17,599 nucleotides of DNA, taken from ZC4RG42 sp003242425 (GTDB lineage Bacteria > Pseudomonadota > Gammaproteobacteria > Burkholderiales > SG8-39). Position 1 is the first letter of the stretch. Each line of letters starts with the position of its first letter. The translations under genes were made by a program, and so were the position numbers. Under the pieces are notes generated by a model, which was not told the DNA's origin, ran no database searches, and saw only the letters and a list, made by a program, of their open reading frames with translations. Below are positions 9,254-14,980 of the stretch, one piece after another. The stretch is from contig CALCIE010000078.1 in assembly GCA_937907425.1 (NCBI GenBank), positions 1 through 17,599 of the forward strand. The letters run 5' to 3'.

Positions 9254-9755
9254 TCGAGCCTCCTTCGCGCCTTCTGAATCCACGCTGCGATGATGGTCTC
9301 GGGCAGTGATTCGCAACATTCACCGGTAGGCGATTGCGATCGAAGCGGAAGGAGGAGGGCGTTTTGACCGGGCGACGGATGGGGCTCCGTCGAAAGAACT
9401 ATGGGGCGTTTATTCGATCGGGCGGGCGGCAACGCCTGCCGCGTCGCTGTGGGGGCGACGCGGTTTCAGGCTATGGAGAACGCGGAAAGCGGTCAGGAAG
9501 ACGCGGAAAACTGCGGTCGGCGCCTCAGGGGAACGGGGCGCGTCTTCGAGCCGACGCGACCGGCTTTCACCGGGGATGTGCGATCGGGTACGTTATGAAC
9601 GCACGCTCAATTCGCGGGTGGGAGCCCGGCCGCCTTGCGCACGATGTCGATGAGGGCAAGCAGGCCGCTGGTGTCAACGCTGTCGCTCGTGCTGAGGCGC
9701 CGCGTTTCAGAGGGAAACGGCTGGGCGGTAGTCAAACGCGGCGGCCGTGTAGGAG

Positions 9756-9772
9756 TACCGATTTTTACCGTT
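9756..9772 (+). repeat. TACCG direct repeat; candidate NarL/NarP heptamers
   Basis: TACCGAT (9756-9762) and TACCGTT (9766-9772) are repeated in the same orientation with a 10-bp period, about one helical turn. The first fits the NarL/NarP heptamer consensus TACYNMT fully, the second at 6 of 7. They lie upstream of a palindrome, an FNR-like box and the 66-residue Cys-motif gene. The repeat is directly visible; NarL binding is inferred. Confidence 0.35.
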
Positions 9773-9793
9773 GTGAAATCACGCTTCACAACG
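9769..9793. repeat. 25-bp palindrome with 9-bp arms; operator candidate
   Basis: Perfect inverted repeat, arms CGTTGTGAA (9769-9777) and TTCACAACG (9785-9793) separated by 7 bp (ATCACGC). The left arm and spacer also form a smaller GTGA-AA-TCAC palindrome, giving three related half-sites. The spacing does not fit CRP (TGTGA-N6-TCACA) or FNR. There is no following T-run, so a terminator is unlikely. It sits 98 bp before the start of the small gene at 9891. Confidence 0.5.
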
Positions 9794-9825
9794 TGCTTCT
9801 TCGCCCGGTACGACCTGATGCGAAC

Positions 9826-9866
9826 TTGACCTGTCGCAAAGGCCGAAAGCGCGGAAGGGCTAGACT
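9826..9866 (+). promoter_or_regulatory. Candidate FNR-type promoter of the 66-residue Cys-motif gene
   Basis: TTGAC-CTGT-CGCAA (9826-9839) matches the FNR/ANR pattern TTGAT-N4-ATCAA at 7 of 10 positions. A possible -10, TAGACT, is at 9861-9866, exactly 21 bp further on; a start near 9873 would put the box centre at about -40.5, class II geometry. The right half-site is poor, so the support comes mostly from spacing shared with the better promoters of the DksA-like gene and narX. Confidence 0.35.
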
Positions 9867-9890
9867 GAATATGCGACGCTGGAGGTTCCC

Positions 9891-10091
9891 ATGTATCAGT
9901 CTCCCCTCCATTATTGCCGGTCCTGCAACATCTGGGTGGCGCTCGACCAGTCCGTGGAACAGTGCCGGCGCCTGAACAGCTGCCCCGGTCCTTGTCCCTA
10001 TCAGGAGTTGTTCGCCGCCGTCGCGGAGGAGCGCAAGCGGCTCATCGCGATCGTGGAGAAGCGGCTCAAGGCGGAACGCTGCACCGCCTGA
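9891..10091 (+). CDS. Small Cys-motif protein, unknown function (66 aa)
   Basis: I do not recognise a named family. The protein has two cysteine pairs, C9-x2-C12 and C31-PGP-C35, plus C25 and C64, followed by a charged amphipathic helix at about residues 38-62 (ELFAAVAEERKRLIAIVEKR). The layout suggests a small metal-binding (zinc-ribbon-like) or redox protein; there is no CxxCH, signal peptide or membrane segment, so it is probably cytoplasmic. ATG 9891 has GGAGG 5 nt before it. A longer plus-strand frame through this start (from 9334) is Arg-rich and rejected. Convergent with the DksA-like gene, with 21 bp between stops. It shares the CxxC...CxGxC plan with the gene at 14691. The gene is likely real; its role is unknown. 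Confidence 0.75.
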   Translation: MYQSPLHYCRSCNIWVALDQSVEQCRRLNSCPGPCPYQELFAAVAEERKRLIAIVEKRLKAERCTA

Positions 10092-10096
10092 GCCGT

Positions 10097-10110
10097 GCCC
10101 GGTGCCGGGC
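10097..10110. terminator. GC hairpin between convergent stops
   Basis: GCCCG (10097-10101) pairs with CGGGC (10106-10110) around a GTGC loop, lying wholly within the 21 bp between the stop of the plus-strand small gene (10091) and the stop of the minus-strand DksA-like gene (10113). No T-run follows on either side, so it would be a weak or factor-assisted bidirectional terminator at best. Confidence 0.3.
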
Positions 10111-10112
10111 GT

Positions 10113-10505
10113 TCAGCGCTGCGCGGCGGCGCTTTGGGCGTAGGTGTGCTCGTACTGGTCCTGGCACTCGCGGCAGCGCAACGCGGCGGGATTGGCTTGC
10201 AGCCGTGCCAGGTCGATAGTGACGCCGCAGTCGATGCATTCGCCGGCTTTACTGCCCATCAGGCGCTGGCGTGCCGCTTCCAGTTGCTCGATGGCATTCA
10301 GGTCGCGTTTGACCTCGGCGATTTCGACGTCCGTCAGCAGATCGGCCACGGCGTCGTCCGCGTCATCGTGCACTTCGCCCGCCACCAGGGCATAGGTCGT
10401 CTTCCGGCTCGTTTCCACGCCTTGCCGTACTTCCTCGCGAAGCCGGGCGATTTCCTCGTCGATGCGCGCGAGCAGCGCCTTGCGTTCGGTGTTGCTGAGT
10501 GCCAT
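10113..10505 (-). CDS. TraR/DksA-family zinc-finger regulator
   Basis: 130 residues. A predicted coiled coil fills about residues 5-85; the C-terminal zinc finger has C90-x2-C93 and C111-x2-C114. DxxDxA at residues 47-52 (DDADDA) matches the acidic coiled-coil tip of DksA that reaches into the RNA polymerase secondary channel, so an effect on transcription initiation is plausible. It is shorter at the N-terminus than E. coli DksA (151 residues), so a paralogue rather than housekeeping DksA is likely. ATG 10505 has GAGAGGA upstream. It lies 141 bp downstream of napC on the same strand but has its own FNR-type promoter in that gap, pointing to anaerobic induction. Family assignment is firm; targets and ppGpp dependence are unknown. 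Confidence 0.9.
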   Translation of the reverse strand: MALSNTERKALLARIDEEIARLREEVRQGVETSRKTTYALVAGEVHDDADDAVADLLTDVEIAEVKRDLNAIEQLEAARQRLMGSKAGECIDCGVTIDLARLQANPAALRCRECQDQYEHTYAQSAAAQR

Positions 10506-10535
10506 GGCGATTCCTCTCTTCGGCCTCTTCGACGC

Positions 10536-10576
10536 AATGTACCGGGGATGGCCCGCGCGCTGTTGATATCGGTCAA
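10536..10576 (-). promoter_or_regulatory. FNR/ANR-type class II promoter of the DksA-like gene
   Basis: On the minus strand TTGAC-CGAT-ATCAA (10576-10563) matches TTGAT-N4-ATCAA at 9 of 10 positions. A -10-like TACATT lies at 10541-10536, 21 bp further on, so transcription should start near 10529 with the box centred at about -40.5. The gene's ATG follows 24 bp later. The box sits downstream of the napC stop, so it can only serve the DksA-like gene on this strand. Confidence 0.75.
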
Positions 10577-10606
10577 ATTCGGATTGGCAGGCGAAGGGAG
10601 GGTTTC

Positions 10607-10621
10607 CCCGGACCGTCCGGG
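10607..10621 (-). terminator. GC hairpin downstream of napC
   Basis: CCCGGA (10607-10612) and TCCGGG (10616-10621) form a 6-bp stem with a 3-nt loop, 26 nt after the napC stop and upstream of the FNR box. There is no T-run; it could mark or stabilise the nap mRNA 3' end. Weak. Confidence 0.25.
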
Positions 10622-10646
10622 CGTACAGCGTTCGCGGGAAGGCGTC

Positions 10647-11303
10647 CTACAACGGTTCTTTTTCCGGCGCTTCCAGGCGCGACGCGCCGGGCCTTACCTC
10701 GGGCGGGATGCTGGGATTCCACAACGGCACCTGCGACATGTCGGGCAGACGGTGGGCGATGCCTTTGTGGCAGTCGATGCAGGTGTAGGTGCGGGTTTCC
10801 AGGAAGGTCGAATGGGCCCGCTGCGCGCGCGGGCTCTGCCGGGTGAAGTCCATGTACTCGTAGCCGTGGCAGTTGCGGCATTCGAGCGAGTTGTTTGCTT
10901 TCATCCGCGTCCATTCACGCATCGCCAGTTCCAGGCGCTTGTTCTGGAATTTTTCCGGCGTGTCGATGGTGCCGAAGATCTTGCCCCACACTTCCTTGGA
11001 GGCCTGCATCTTGCGCGCGATCTTGTGCGTCCAGTCGTGCGGCACGTGGCAGTCCGAGCATTTTGCGCGCACACCGCTGCGATTGGTGAAGTGGATGGTG
11101 TCGCGCAGTTCCGCGTATACGTTGTCGCGCATTTCGTGACAGCCGATGCAGAACGACTCGGTATTGGTGAATTCGAGCGCCGTATTGAAGGCGCCCCAGA
11201 AGATGATCCCCGCCGAGAAGGAAACGAGGATGATTACGCCGAAGCTCAGGTGGCGGGGCGGACGGCGCAGGATCCGCCAGTAGCGCGCAAGGAAATCCTT
11301 CAT
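10647..11303 (-). CDS. napC: NapC, membrane-anchored tetraheme c-type quinol dehydrogenase
   Basis: NapC/NirT-family protein that oxidises membrane quinol and passes electrons to periplasmic NapB and NapA. 218 residues: one N-terminal membrane anchor at about 21-40, then a periplasmic domain with four CxxCH heme sites at C52-H56 (CIGCH), C82-H86 (CSDCH), C142-H146 (CRNCH) and C175-H179 (CIDCH). The last 30 residues are Pro-rich and polar (VPLWNPSIPPEVRPG) and look like an unstructured tail. Its ATG overlaps the napB stop (ATGA), implying coupled translation. Last gene of napEABC; with no napGH present, this is the only visible quinol route to NapAB. Confidence 0.97.
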   Translation of the reverse strand: MKDFLARYWRILRRPPRHLSFGVIILVSFSAGIIFWGAFNTALEFTNTESFCIGCHEMRDNVYAELRDTIHFTNRSGVRAKCSDCHVPHDWTHKIARKMQASKEVWGKIFGTIDTPEKFQNKRLELAMREWTRMKANNSLECRNCHGYEYMDFTRQSPRAQRAHSTFLETRTYTCIDCHKGIAHRLPDMSQVPLWNPSIPPEVRPGASRLEAPEKEPL

Positions 11304-11788
11304 TGTGCAGGGATGCGTTCGGCCGGCGTGCGGGCACCGCCGGTGCGCTTGAGCACGGTATCGACATCGAGGAAGTCGTTGTCCACCAGCGGCCGTGCCT
11401 CCGTCTGGACGACGTGGCAGGTGGTGCAGAAGTAGCGCCGCGGCGAGATGGCCGCGCGCACGTTGCCGTCACGGTCCATGTAATGCGTGATGCTCAGCGG
11501 GATGGCCTGCGTCTCGCCGATGCGGTCGCGGTTGTGGCAGAACAGACAGCGGTTGGCGCGCTTGTCGAGCTGGTAGCCGTCGATCTTGTGCGGGATGGTG
11601 GGCGGCTGCATGGTGTAGGCGCGTTCGCGACGCAGGTCCTTGTTTTCCGTGTTGTACAGCACGGGCGGTCGCGGTTCCTCGGCGAGGGGCGTCTGTCCGC
11701 GCAAGGGGTCGACGAGCCGCGGCTGCTGCGCGAGCGCGGCGGCGGAGAACGCGATGCCGAACAGCAGGAGGTTGCGCCAGGGTTTCAT
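11300..11788 (-). CDS. napB: NapB, periplasmic diheme cytochrome c subunit
   Basis: Small electron-transfer subunit of periplasmic nitrate reductase. 162 residues with a Sec signal peptide at about 1-20 (MKPWRNLLLFGIAFSAAALA, likely cleaved before QQP). Two heme-binding motifs, CLFCH (81-85) and CTTCH (121-125); H67 and H102 are likely distal ligands. ATG 11788 is 8 nt after the napA stop, and the Shine-Dalgarno TAGGAGG includes that stop codon. An upstream open continuation of the same frame within napA is not coding. The stop overlaps the napC start. Firm. Confidence 0.97.
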   Translation of the reverse strand: MKPWRNLLLFGIAFSAAALAQQPRLVDPLRGQTPLAEEPRPPVLYNTENKDLRRERAYTMQPPTIPHKIDGYQLDKRANRCLFCHNRDRIGETQAIPLSITHYMDRDGNVRAAISPRRYFCTTCHVVQTEARPLVDNDFLDVDTVLKRTGGARTPAERIPAQ

Positions 11789-11796
11789 GCGTCCTC

Positions 11797-14292
11797 CTAA
11801 ACCTTGACGATCTTGACCGCGCACTTCTTGAAATCGGTCTGCAGCGAGATCGGATCGGTCGCGTCGAGCGTCACCTTGTTGATGAGCTGGCTCGCGTCGA
11901 ACCAGGGCACGAACACCAGGCCTCTGGGGACGCGGTTGCGGCCGCGCGTCTCCACGCGCGTGCGGATCTCGCCGCGCCGCGAAACCACCCGCACTTCGCT
12001 GCCGCGCCGCACGCCGAGCGCCTGCGCGTCGTCCGGATGCATGTACACCACCGCATTGGGAAAGGCGCGGTAGAGCTCGGGCACGCGCCGGGTCATCGAA
12101 CCCGAGTGCCAATGCTCCAGCACGCGGCCGGTGGACAGCCAGAAGGGATATTCCTTGTCCGGCGACTCGGCGGCCGGTTCGTAGGGCAGGGCGTAGATCA
12201 CCGCCCTGCCGTCCGGGCGGCCGTAGAACTGGAAGCCCGTACCGGGTTTCACGTACGGGTCGCTGCCTTCCCGGTAGCGCCACTTGGTTTCCTGGCCGTT
12301 CACCACGGGCCAGCGCAGGCCGCGTACCTTGTGATAGGTGTCGAAGGGCGCGAGATCGTGCCCATGGCCGCGGCCGAAGGAGGCGTATTCCTCGAACAGG
12401 CCCTTCTGGATGTAGAAGCCGAAGGCCTTGGCTTCGTGGTTGTTGTACTCCGGGTCCAGGTCCGAGAGCGGGAAGCGGTCAACCTGGCCGTTGCGGAACA
12501 GGACGTCGTAGAGCGTCCCGCCGCGGTACCCGGGTTGGCGGTCGATGAGCTCCTGGGGCCAGACTTCCTCGACCTTGAAGCGCTTGGAAAACTCGACGAT
12601 CTGCCACAGGTCCGAGCGCGCTTCGCCGGGGGCGTCGACCAGTTGGTGCCAGAACTGGGTGCGCCGTTCGGCGTTGCCGTAAGCGCCTTCCTTCTCCACC
12701 CACATCGCCGTGGGCAGCACCAAGTCGGCCGCGAGCGTGGTCACGGTCGGATAGGCGTCCGACACGACGATGAAGTTCTTCGGGTTGCGGTAGCCGGGCA
12801 GCGTCTCTTCCATCATGTTGGGCGCCGCCTGCATGTTGTTGTTCACCTGCACCCAGTAGGCGTTGATGAGCCCGTCCTTGAGCATGCGGTTCTGCAGCAC
12901 CGCATGCGCGCCCGGTTCGGCGGGAATGGTGCCGGGCGGCAGCTTCCAGATCCTTTCCGCGATCTCGCGGTGCTTGGGGTTGGTCACCACCATGTCGGCG
13001 GGAAGCCGGTGCGAAAAGGTGCCGACTTCGCGCGTGGTGCCGCAGGCCGAAGGCTGGCCGGTGAGCGAGAAGGGGCTGTTGCCGGGTGTGGCGATCTTGC
13101 CCGTCAGCAGATGCAGGTTATAGACGAGGTGGTTGCACCATACGCCGCGGGTGTGCTGGTTGAAGCCCATGGTCCAGAAGGACATCACCTTGATCTTCGG
13201 ATCGGCGTAGAGCTCCGCCAGACGCTGCAGCCGGTCCCTGGGCACCCCTGAGAGCTTCGAGACGTAATCCACGTCGTACTTTGAGACGAAGCGGGCGTAC
13301 TCCTCGAAGCTGATGGGCTGCGCATCGGTCGGGTTCTGATAGTTCTTCGCCGAGACCTGGAGCTTGTGCTCCGGCCGCAGCCCGTAGCCGATATCCGTCG
13401 CGCCGCGCATGAAGGTCGTATGCCTGTCGACGAAATCCTTGGTGACCCGGCCGGTCTTGATGATGTGGTTGGCGATGTAGTTGAGGATCGCCAGATCGGT
13501 CTGCGGATGGAAGATGATCGGCAGGTCGGCGAGATCGAAGGAGCGGTGCTCGAACACCGACAGCACCGCGACCTGGGTCTTCGGCGCCGACAGCCGCCGG
13601 TCGGTCACGCGCGTCCACAGGATGGGATGCATCTCGGCCATGTTCGAGCCCCACAGCACGAAGGCGTCGGCATGCTCGATGTCGTCGTAGCAACCCATGG
13701 GCTCGTCCATGCCGAAGGTGCGCATGAAGGCGAAGGCCGCCGAGGCCATGCAATGGCGCGCGTTGGGATCGATGTTGTTGCTGCGGAAGCCGCCTTTCAT
13801 CAGCTTAAGCGCAGCGTATCCCTCCCAGATGGTCCATTGGCCAGAGCCGAACATGCCGATTCCGGCCGGGCCGCGTTCACGCAGCACGCGCTTGAACTGC
13901 TCGGCCATCACGTCGAAGGCCTGGTCCCAGGACACCGGCTGGAACTCGCCGTTCTTGTCGTAGCGGCCGTTCTTCATGCGCAGCAGCGGCTGCGTGAGAC
14001 GGTCCGCGCCGTACAGGATCTTGGAGAGGAAGTAGCCCTTGATGCAGTTGATGCCGCGGTTGACTTCCGCCTGCATGTCGCCGTGCGTGGCCACGACGCG
14101 GTTGTCCTTCACCGCCACGTTGACGCCGCAGCCGACGCCGCAGAAGCGACAAGGTGCCTTGGACCATTTCAATTCCGTCTGCGCGGGATCGGTGACGAGG
14201 TTCTGGCCGAACAGGGGGAGCGGAAGGCCGCCTGCCGCCGCTGCCGCGGTCGCCGCCGACTGCTTGATGAAGGTTCTGCGCGCCTCATCCAT
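11797..14292 (-). CDS. napA: NapA, periplasmic nitrate reductase catalytic subunit
   Basis: Mo-bisMGD enzyme with one [4Fe-4S] cluster that reduces nitrate to nitrite in the periplasm. With ATG 14292 it has 831 residues, the usual NapA length. Features: Tat signal at the start (ARRTFIKQSAA, then an Ala/Gly-rich hydrophobic stretch to about residue 29); cluster cysteines C48, C51, C55 and C83, followed by the conserved K85; molybdenum ligand C181 in DPNARHCMAS. An in-frame ATG at 14328 overlaps the napE stop but has no ribosome site, whereas AAGGAG lies 7 nt before 14292 and this start puts the Tat motif at residues 4-10. No napD, the usual Tat-signal chaperone gene, precedes it. Confidence 0.97.
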   Translation of the reverse strand: MDEARRTFIKQSAATAAAAAGGLPLPLFGQNLVTDPAQTELKWSKAPCRFCGVGCGVNVAVKDNRVVATHGDMQAEVNRGINCIKGYFLSKILYGADRLTQPLLRMKNGRYDKNGEFQPVSWDQAFDVMAEQFKRVLRERGPAGIGMFGSGQWTIWEGYAALKLMKGGFRSNNIDPNARHCMASAAFAFMRTFGMDEPMGCYDDIEHADAFVLWGSNMAEMHPILWTRVTDRRLSAPKTQVAVLSVFEHRSFDLADLPIIFHPQTDLAILNYIANHIIKTGRVTKDFVDRHTTFMRGATDIGYGLRPEHKLQVSAKNYQNPTDAQPISFEEYARFVSKYDVDYVSKLSGVPRDRLQRLAELYADPKIKVMSFWTMGFNQHTRGVWCNHLVYNLHLLTGKIATPGNSPFSLTGQPSACGTTREVGTFSHRLPADMVVTNPKHREIAERIWKLPPGTIPAEPGAHAVLQNRMLKDGLINAYWVQVNNNMQAAPNMMEETLPGYRNPKNFIVVSDAYPTVTTLAADLVLPTAMWVEKEGAYGNAERRTQFWHQLVDAPGEARSDLWQIVEFSKRFKVEEVWPQELIDRQPGYRGGTLYDVLFRNGQVDRFPLSDLDPEYNNHEAKAFGFYIQKGLFEEYASFGRGHGHDLAPFDTYHKVRGLRWPVVNGQETKWRYREGSDPYVKPGTGFQFYGRPDGRAVIYALPYEPAAESPDKEYPFWLSTGRVLEHWHSGSMTRRVPELYRAFPNAVVYMHPDDAQALGVRRGSEVRVVSRRGEIRTRVETRGRNRVPRGLVFVPWFDASQLINKVTLDATDPISLQTDFKKCAVKIVKV

Positions 14293-14324
14293 GGCCTGGC
14301 TCCTTTTCAAAGCGGGAGGCGAAT

Positions 14325-14486
14325 TCATCCGCCGGGCGGGCCGGCGACCAGTTGATACATCCAGACGAGAAAACCGTATCCGCCGACGACCATTACGGCG
14401 AGGAGAGGGGCGATGACAGCCAGCAGGACGAGGAGGGTGCCGACTTCCTGAGCCTCGGAGCTTTCTCGACGCTCGGTCTCCACCAT
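14325..14486 (-). CDS. napE: NapE, small membrane protein of the nap operon
   Basis: 53-residue protein with one membrane helix at about residues 16-41, ending in GGYGFLVWMYQLVAGPPGG, the characteristic C-terminus of NapE. NapE's role is not established in any organism I know of. ATG 14486 is preferred over an in-frame ATG at 14528: GCGGAG lies a suitable distance upstream of 14486, and the extra 14 residues from 14528 are Arg-rich (MRLARALRLRAERT), atypical for the family. First gene of napEABC. A weak FNR-like match on the minus strand at 14572-14585 (7 of 10) has no suitable -10 after it, so the nap promoter is undefined. Confidence 0.88.
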   Translation of the reverse strand: MVETERRESSEAQEVGTLLVLLAVIAPLLAVMVVGGYGFLVWMYQLVAGPPGG

Positions 14487-14690
14487 GGTGCGCTCCGCAC
14501 GAAGACGCAGAGCGCGTGCAAGGCGCATGCCCTTTTCCGCGGCGACCGCCGCCCGGTGGGTGCGGGGAATTTTGATCTGGGTCCGGTTTTCAGGCCCTCA
14601 TGCGCCCGAGGGCAAGACCATGACGTTGGTGTGCGTTTCCGTGGCGTCCTGTGCGCGCTATGCTGGCGGCAACGAGAAGTCGGAGCGGCA

Positions 14691-14945
14691 ATGACGGAGT
14701 ACGTGCAGGCTTGGCAATGCATCGGCTGCGGGCGCATCGAATCGCCGCAGACCTGCCTCGGTATATGCCAGGACAAGAAAGTCGAGTTCGTATTCGCGGC
14801 GGAGCACGAGCAGGTGCTCGCGCGGGTGCAAAGGCTGGAGGCGCTACTGCGGCGTATCGCCTGGAGCACGCCCCGCGCAGGCGAGTGGGAGCGTTCCTAC
14901 CGTATGCTGCAGGCCGAAGCCCGGCGGGTGCTGAGCGGCAAGTGA
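14691..14945 (+). CDS. Small Cys-motif protein, unknown function (84 aa)
   Basis: I do not recognise a named family. Cysteines C10-x2-C13 and C22-LGI-C26 at the N-terminus (WQCIGCGRIESPQTCLGICQ) form a likely zinc-binding knuckle, followed by a charged helical region at about residues 36-57 (AAEHEQVLARVQRLEALLRR) and a second helix near 64-82. No signal peptide, membrane segment or heme motif. ATG 14691 has CGGAG 5 nt upstream, and TATGCT at 14659-14664 is a possible -10. Divergent from napE and convergent with narL (12 bp between stops). It shares CxxC, then CxGxC, then a charged helix with the 66-residue gene at 9891, so the two may be distant paralogues. The gene is likely real; its role is unknown. 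Confidence 0.75.
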   Translation: MTEYVQAWQCIGCGRIESPQTCLGICQDKKVEFVFAAEHEQVLARVQRLEALLRRIAWSTPRAGEWERSYRMLQAEARRVLSGK

Positions 14946-14956
14946 GCGCGCGGCGC

Positions 14957-14980
14957 GCTACGCGCGCTTCGGCGCGTAGC
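14957..14980. terminator. GC hairpin over the narL 3' end, between convergent genes
   Basis: A perfect 9-bp stem (arms GCTACGCGC at 14957-14965 and GCGCGTAGC at 14972-14980) around GCTTCG, or alternatively a 5-bp stem with a TTCG tetraloop. It starts at the narL stop codon and 12 bp after the stop of the plus-strand small gene. There is no T-run. Its position suits bidirectional termination, but it also encodes the last NarL residues and could be chance GC pairing. Confidence 0.35.

Larger units (their letters stand above)
9254..9890. other. 637-bp intergenic region upstream of narK1
   Basis: No convincing gene is seen here. The left part should hold the narK1 promoter. Only weak FNR-like matches occur on the minus strand, ATGTT-GCGA-ATCAC at 9306-9319 and TCGAT-CGCA-ATCGC at 9330-9343 (each 7 of 10), with one NarL-like heptamer TACCGGT at 9322-9328 (6 of 7), and no well-placed -10. 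Short GC hairpins lie at 9373-9392 (7-bp arms CGACGGA/TCCGTCG) and 9426-9442 (6-bp arms GCGGCA/TGCCGC), neither followed by a T-run. A 60-codon minus-strand frame (9607-9789, GTG start) has strongly GC-biased third positions only in its last half, ending LLALIDIVRKAAGLPPAN; it could be a remnant or chance. The right 140 bp hold the regulatory elements listed separately. Confidence 0.6.

Noticed and set aside
7772..9277. 501-codon plus-strand frame over narK1/narK2
   Set aside because: Antisense shadow with His/Glu/Asp-rich composition typical of reversed membrane-protein codons.
9373..9392. Stem-loop as a rho-independent terminator
   Set aside because: 7-bp stem but no T-run on either strand and no gene ending nearby.
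9769..9793. Palindrome as a CRP site
   Set aside because: TGTGA and TCACA are separated by 9 bp, not the 6 bp a CRP dimer needs.
9334..9975. 213-codon plus-strand frame in the intergenic region
   Set aside because: Arg/Gly-rich, no recognisable domain, runs out of frame through the start of the better-supported 66-aa gene and through the regulatory repeats.
14572..14585. FNR box for napE
   Set aside because: Only 7 of 10 positions match, with a poor half-site, and no -10 at the right distance; too weak to list as a site.
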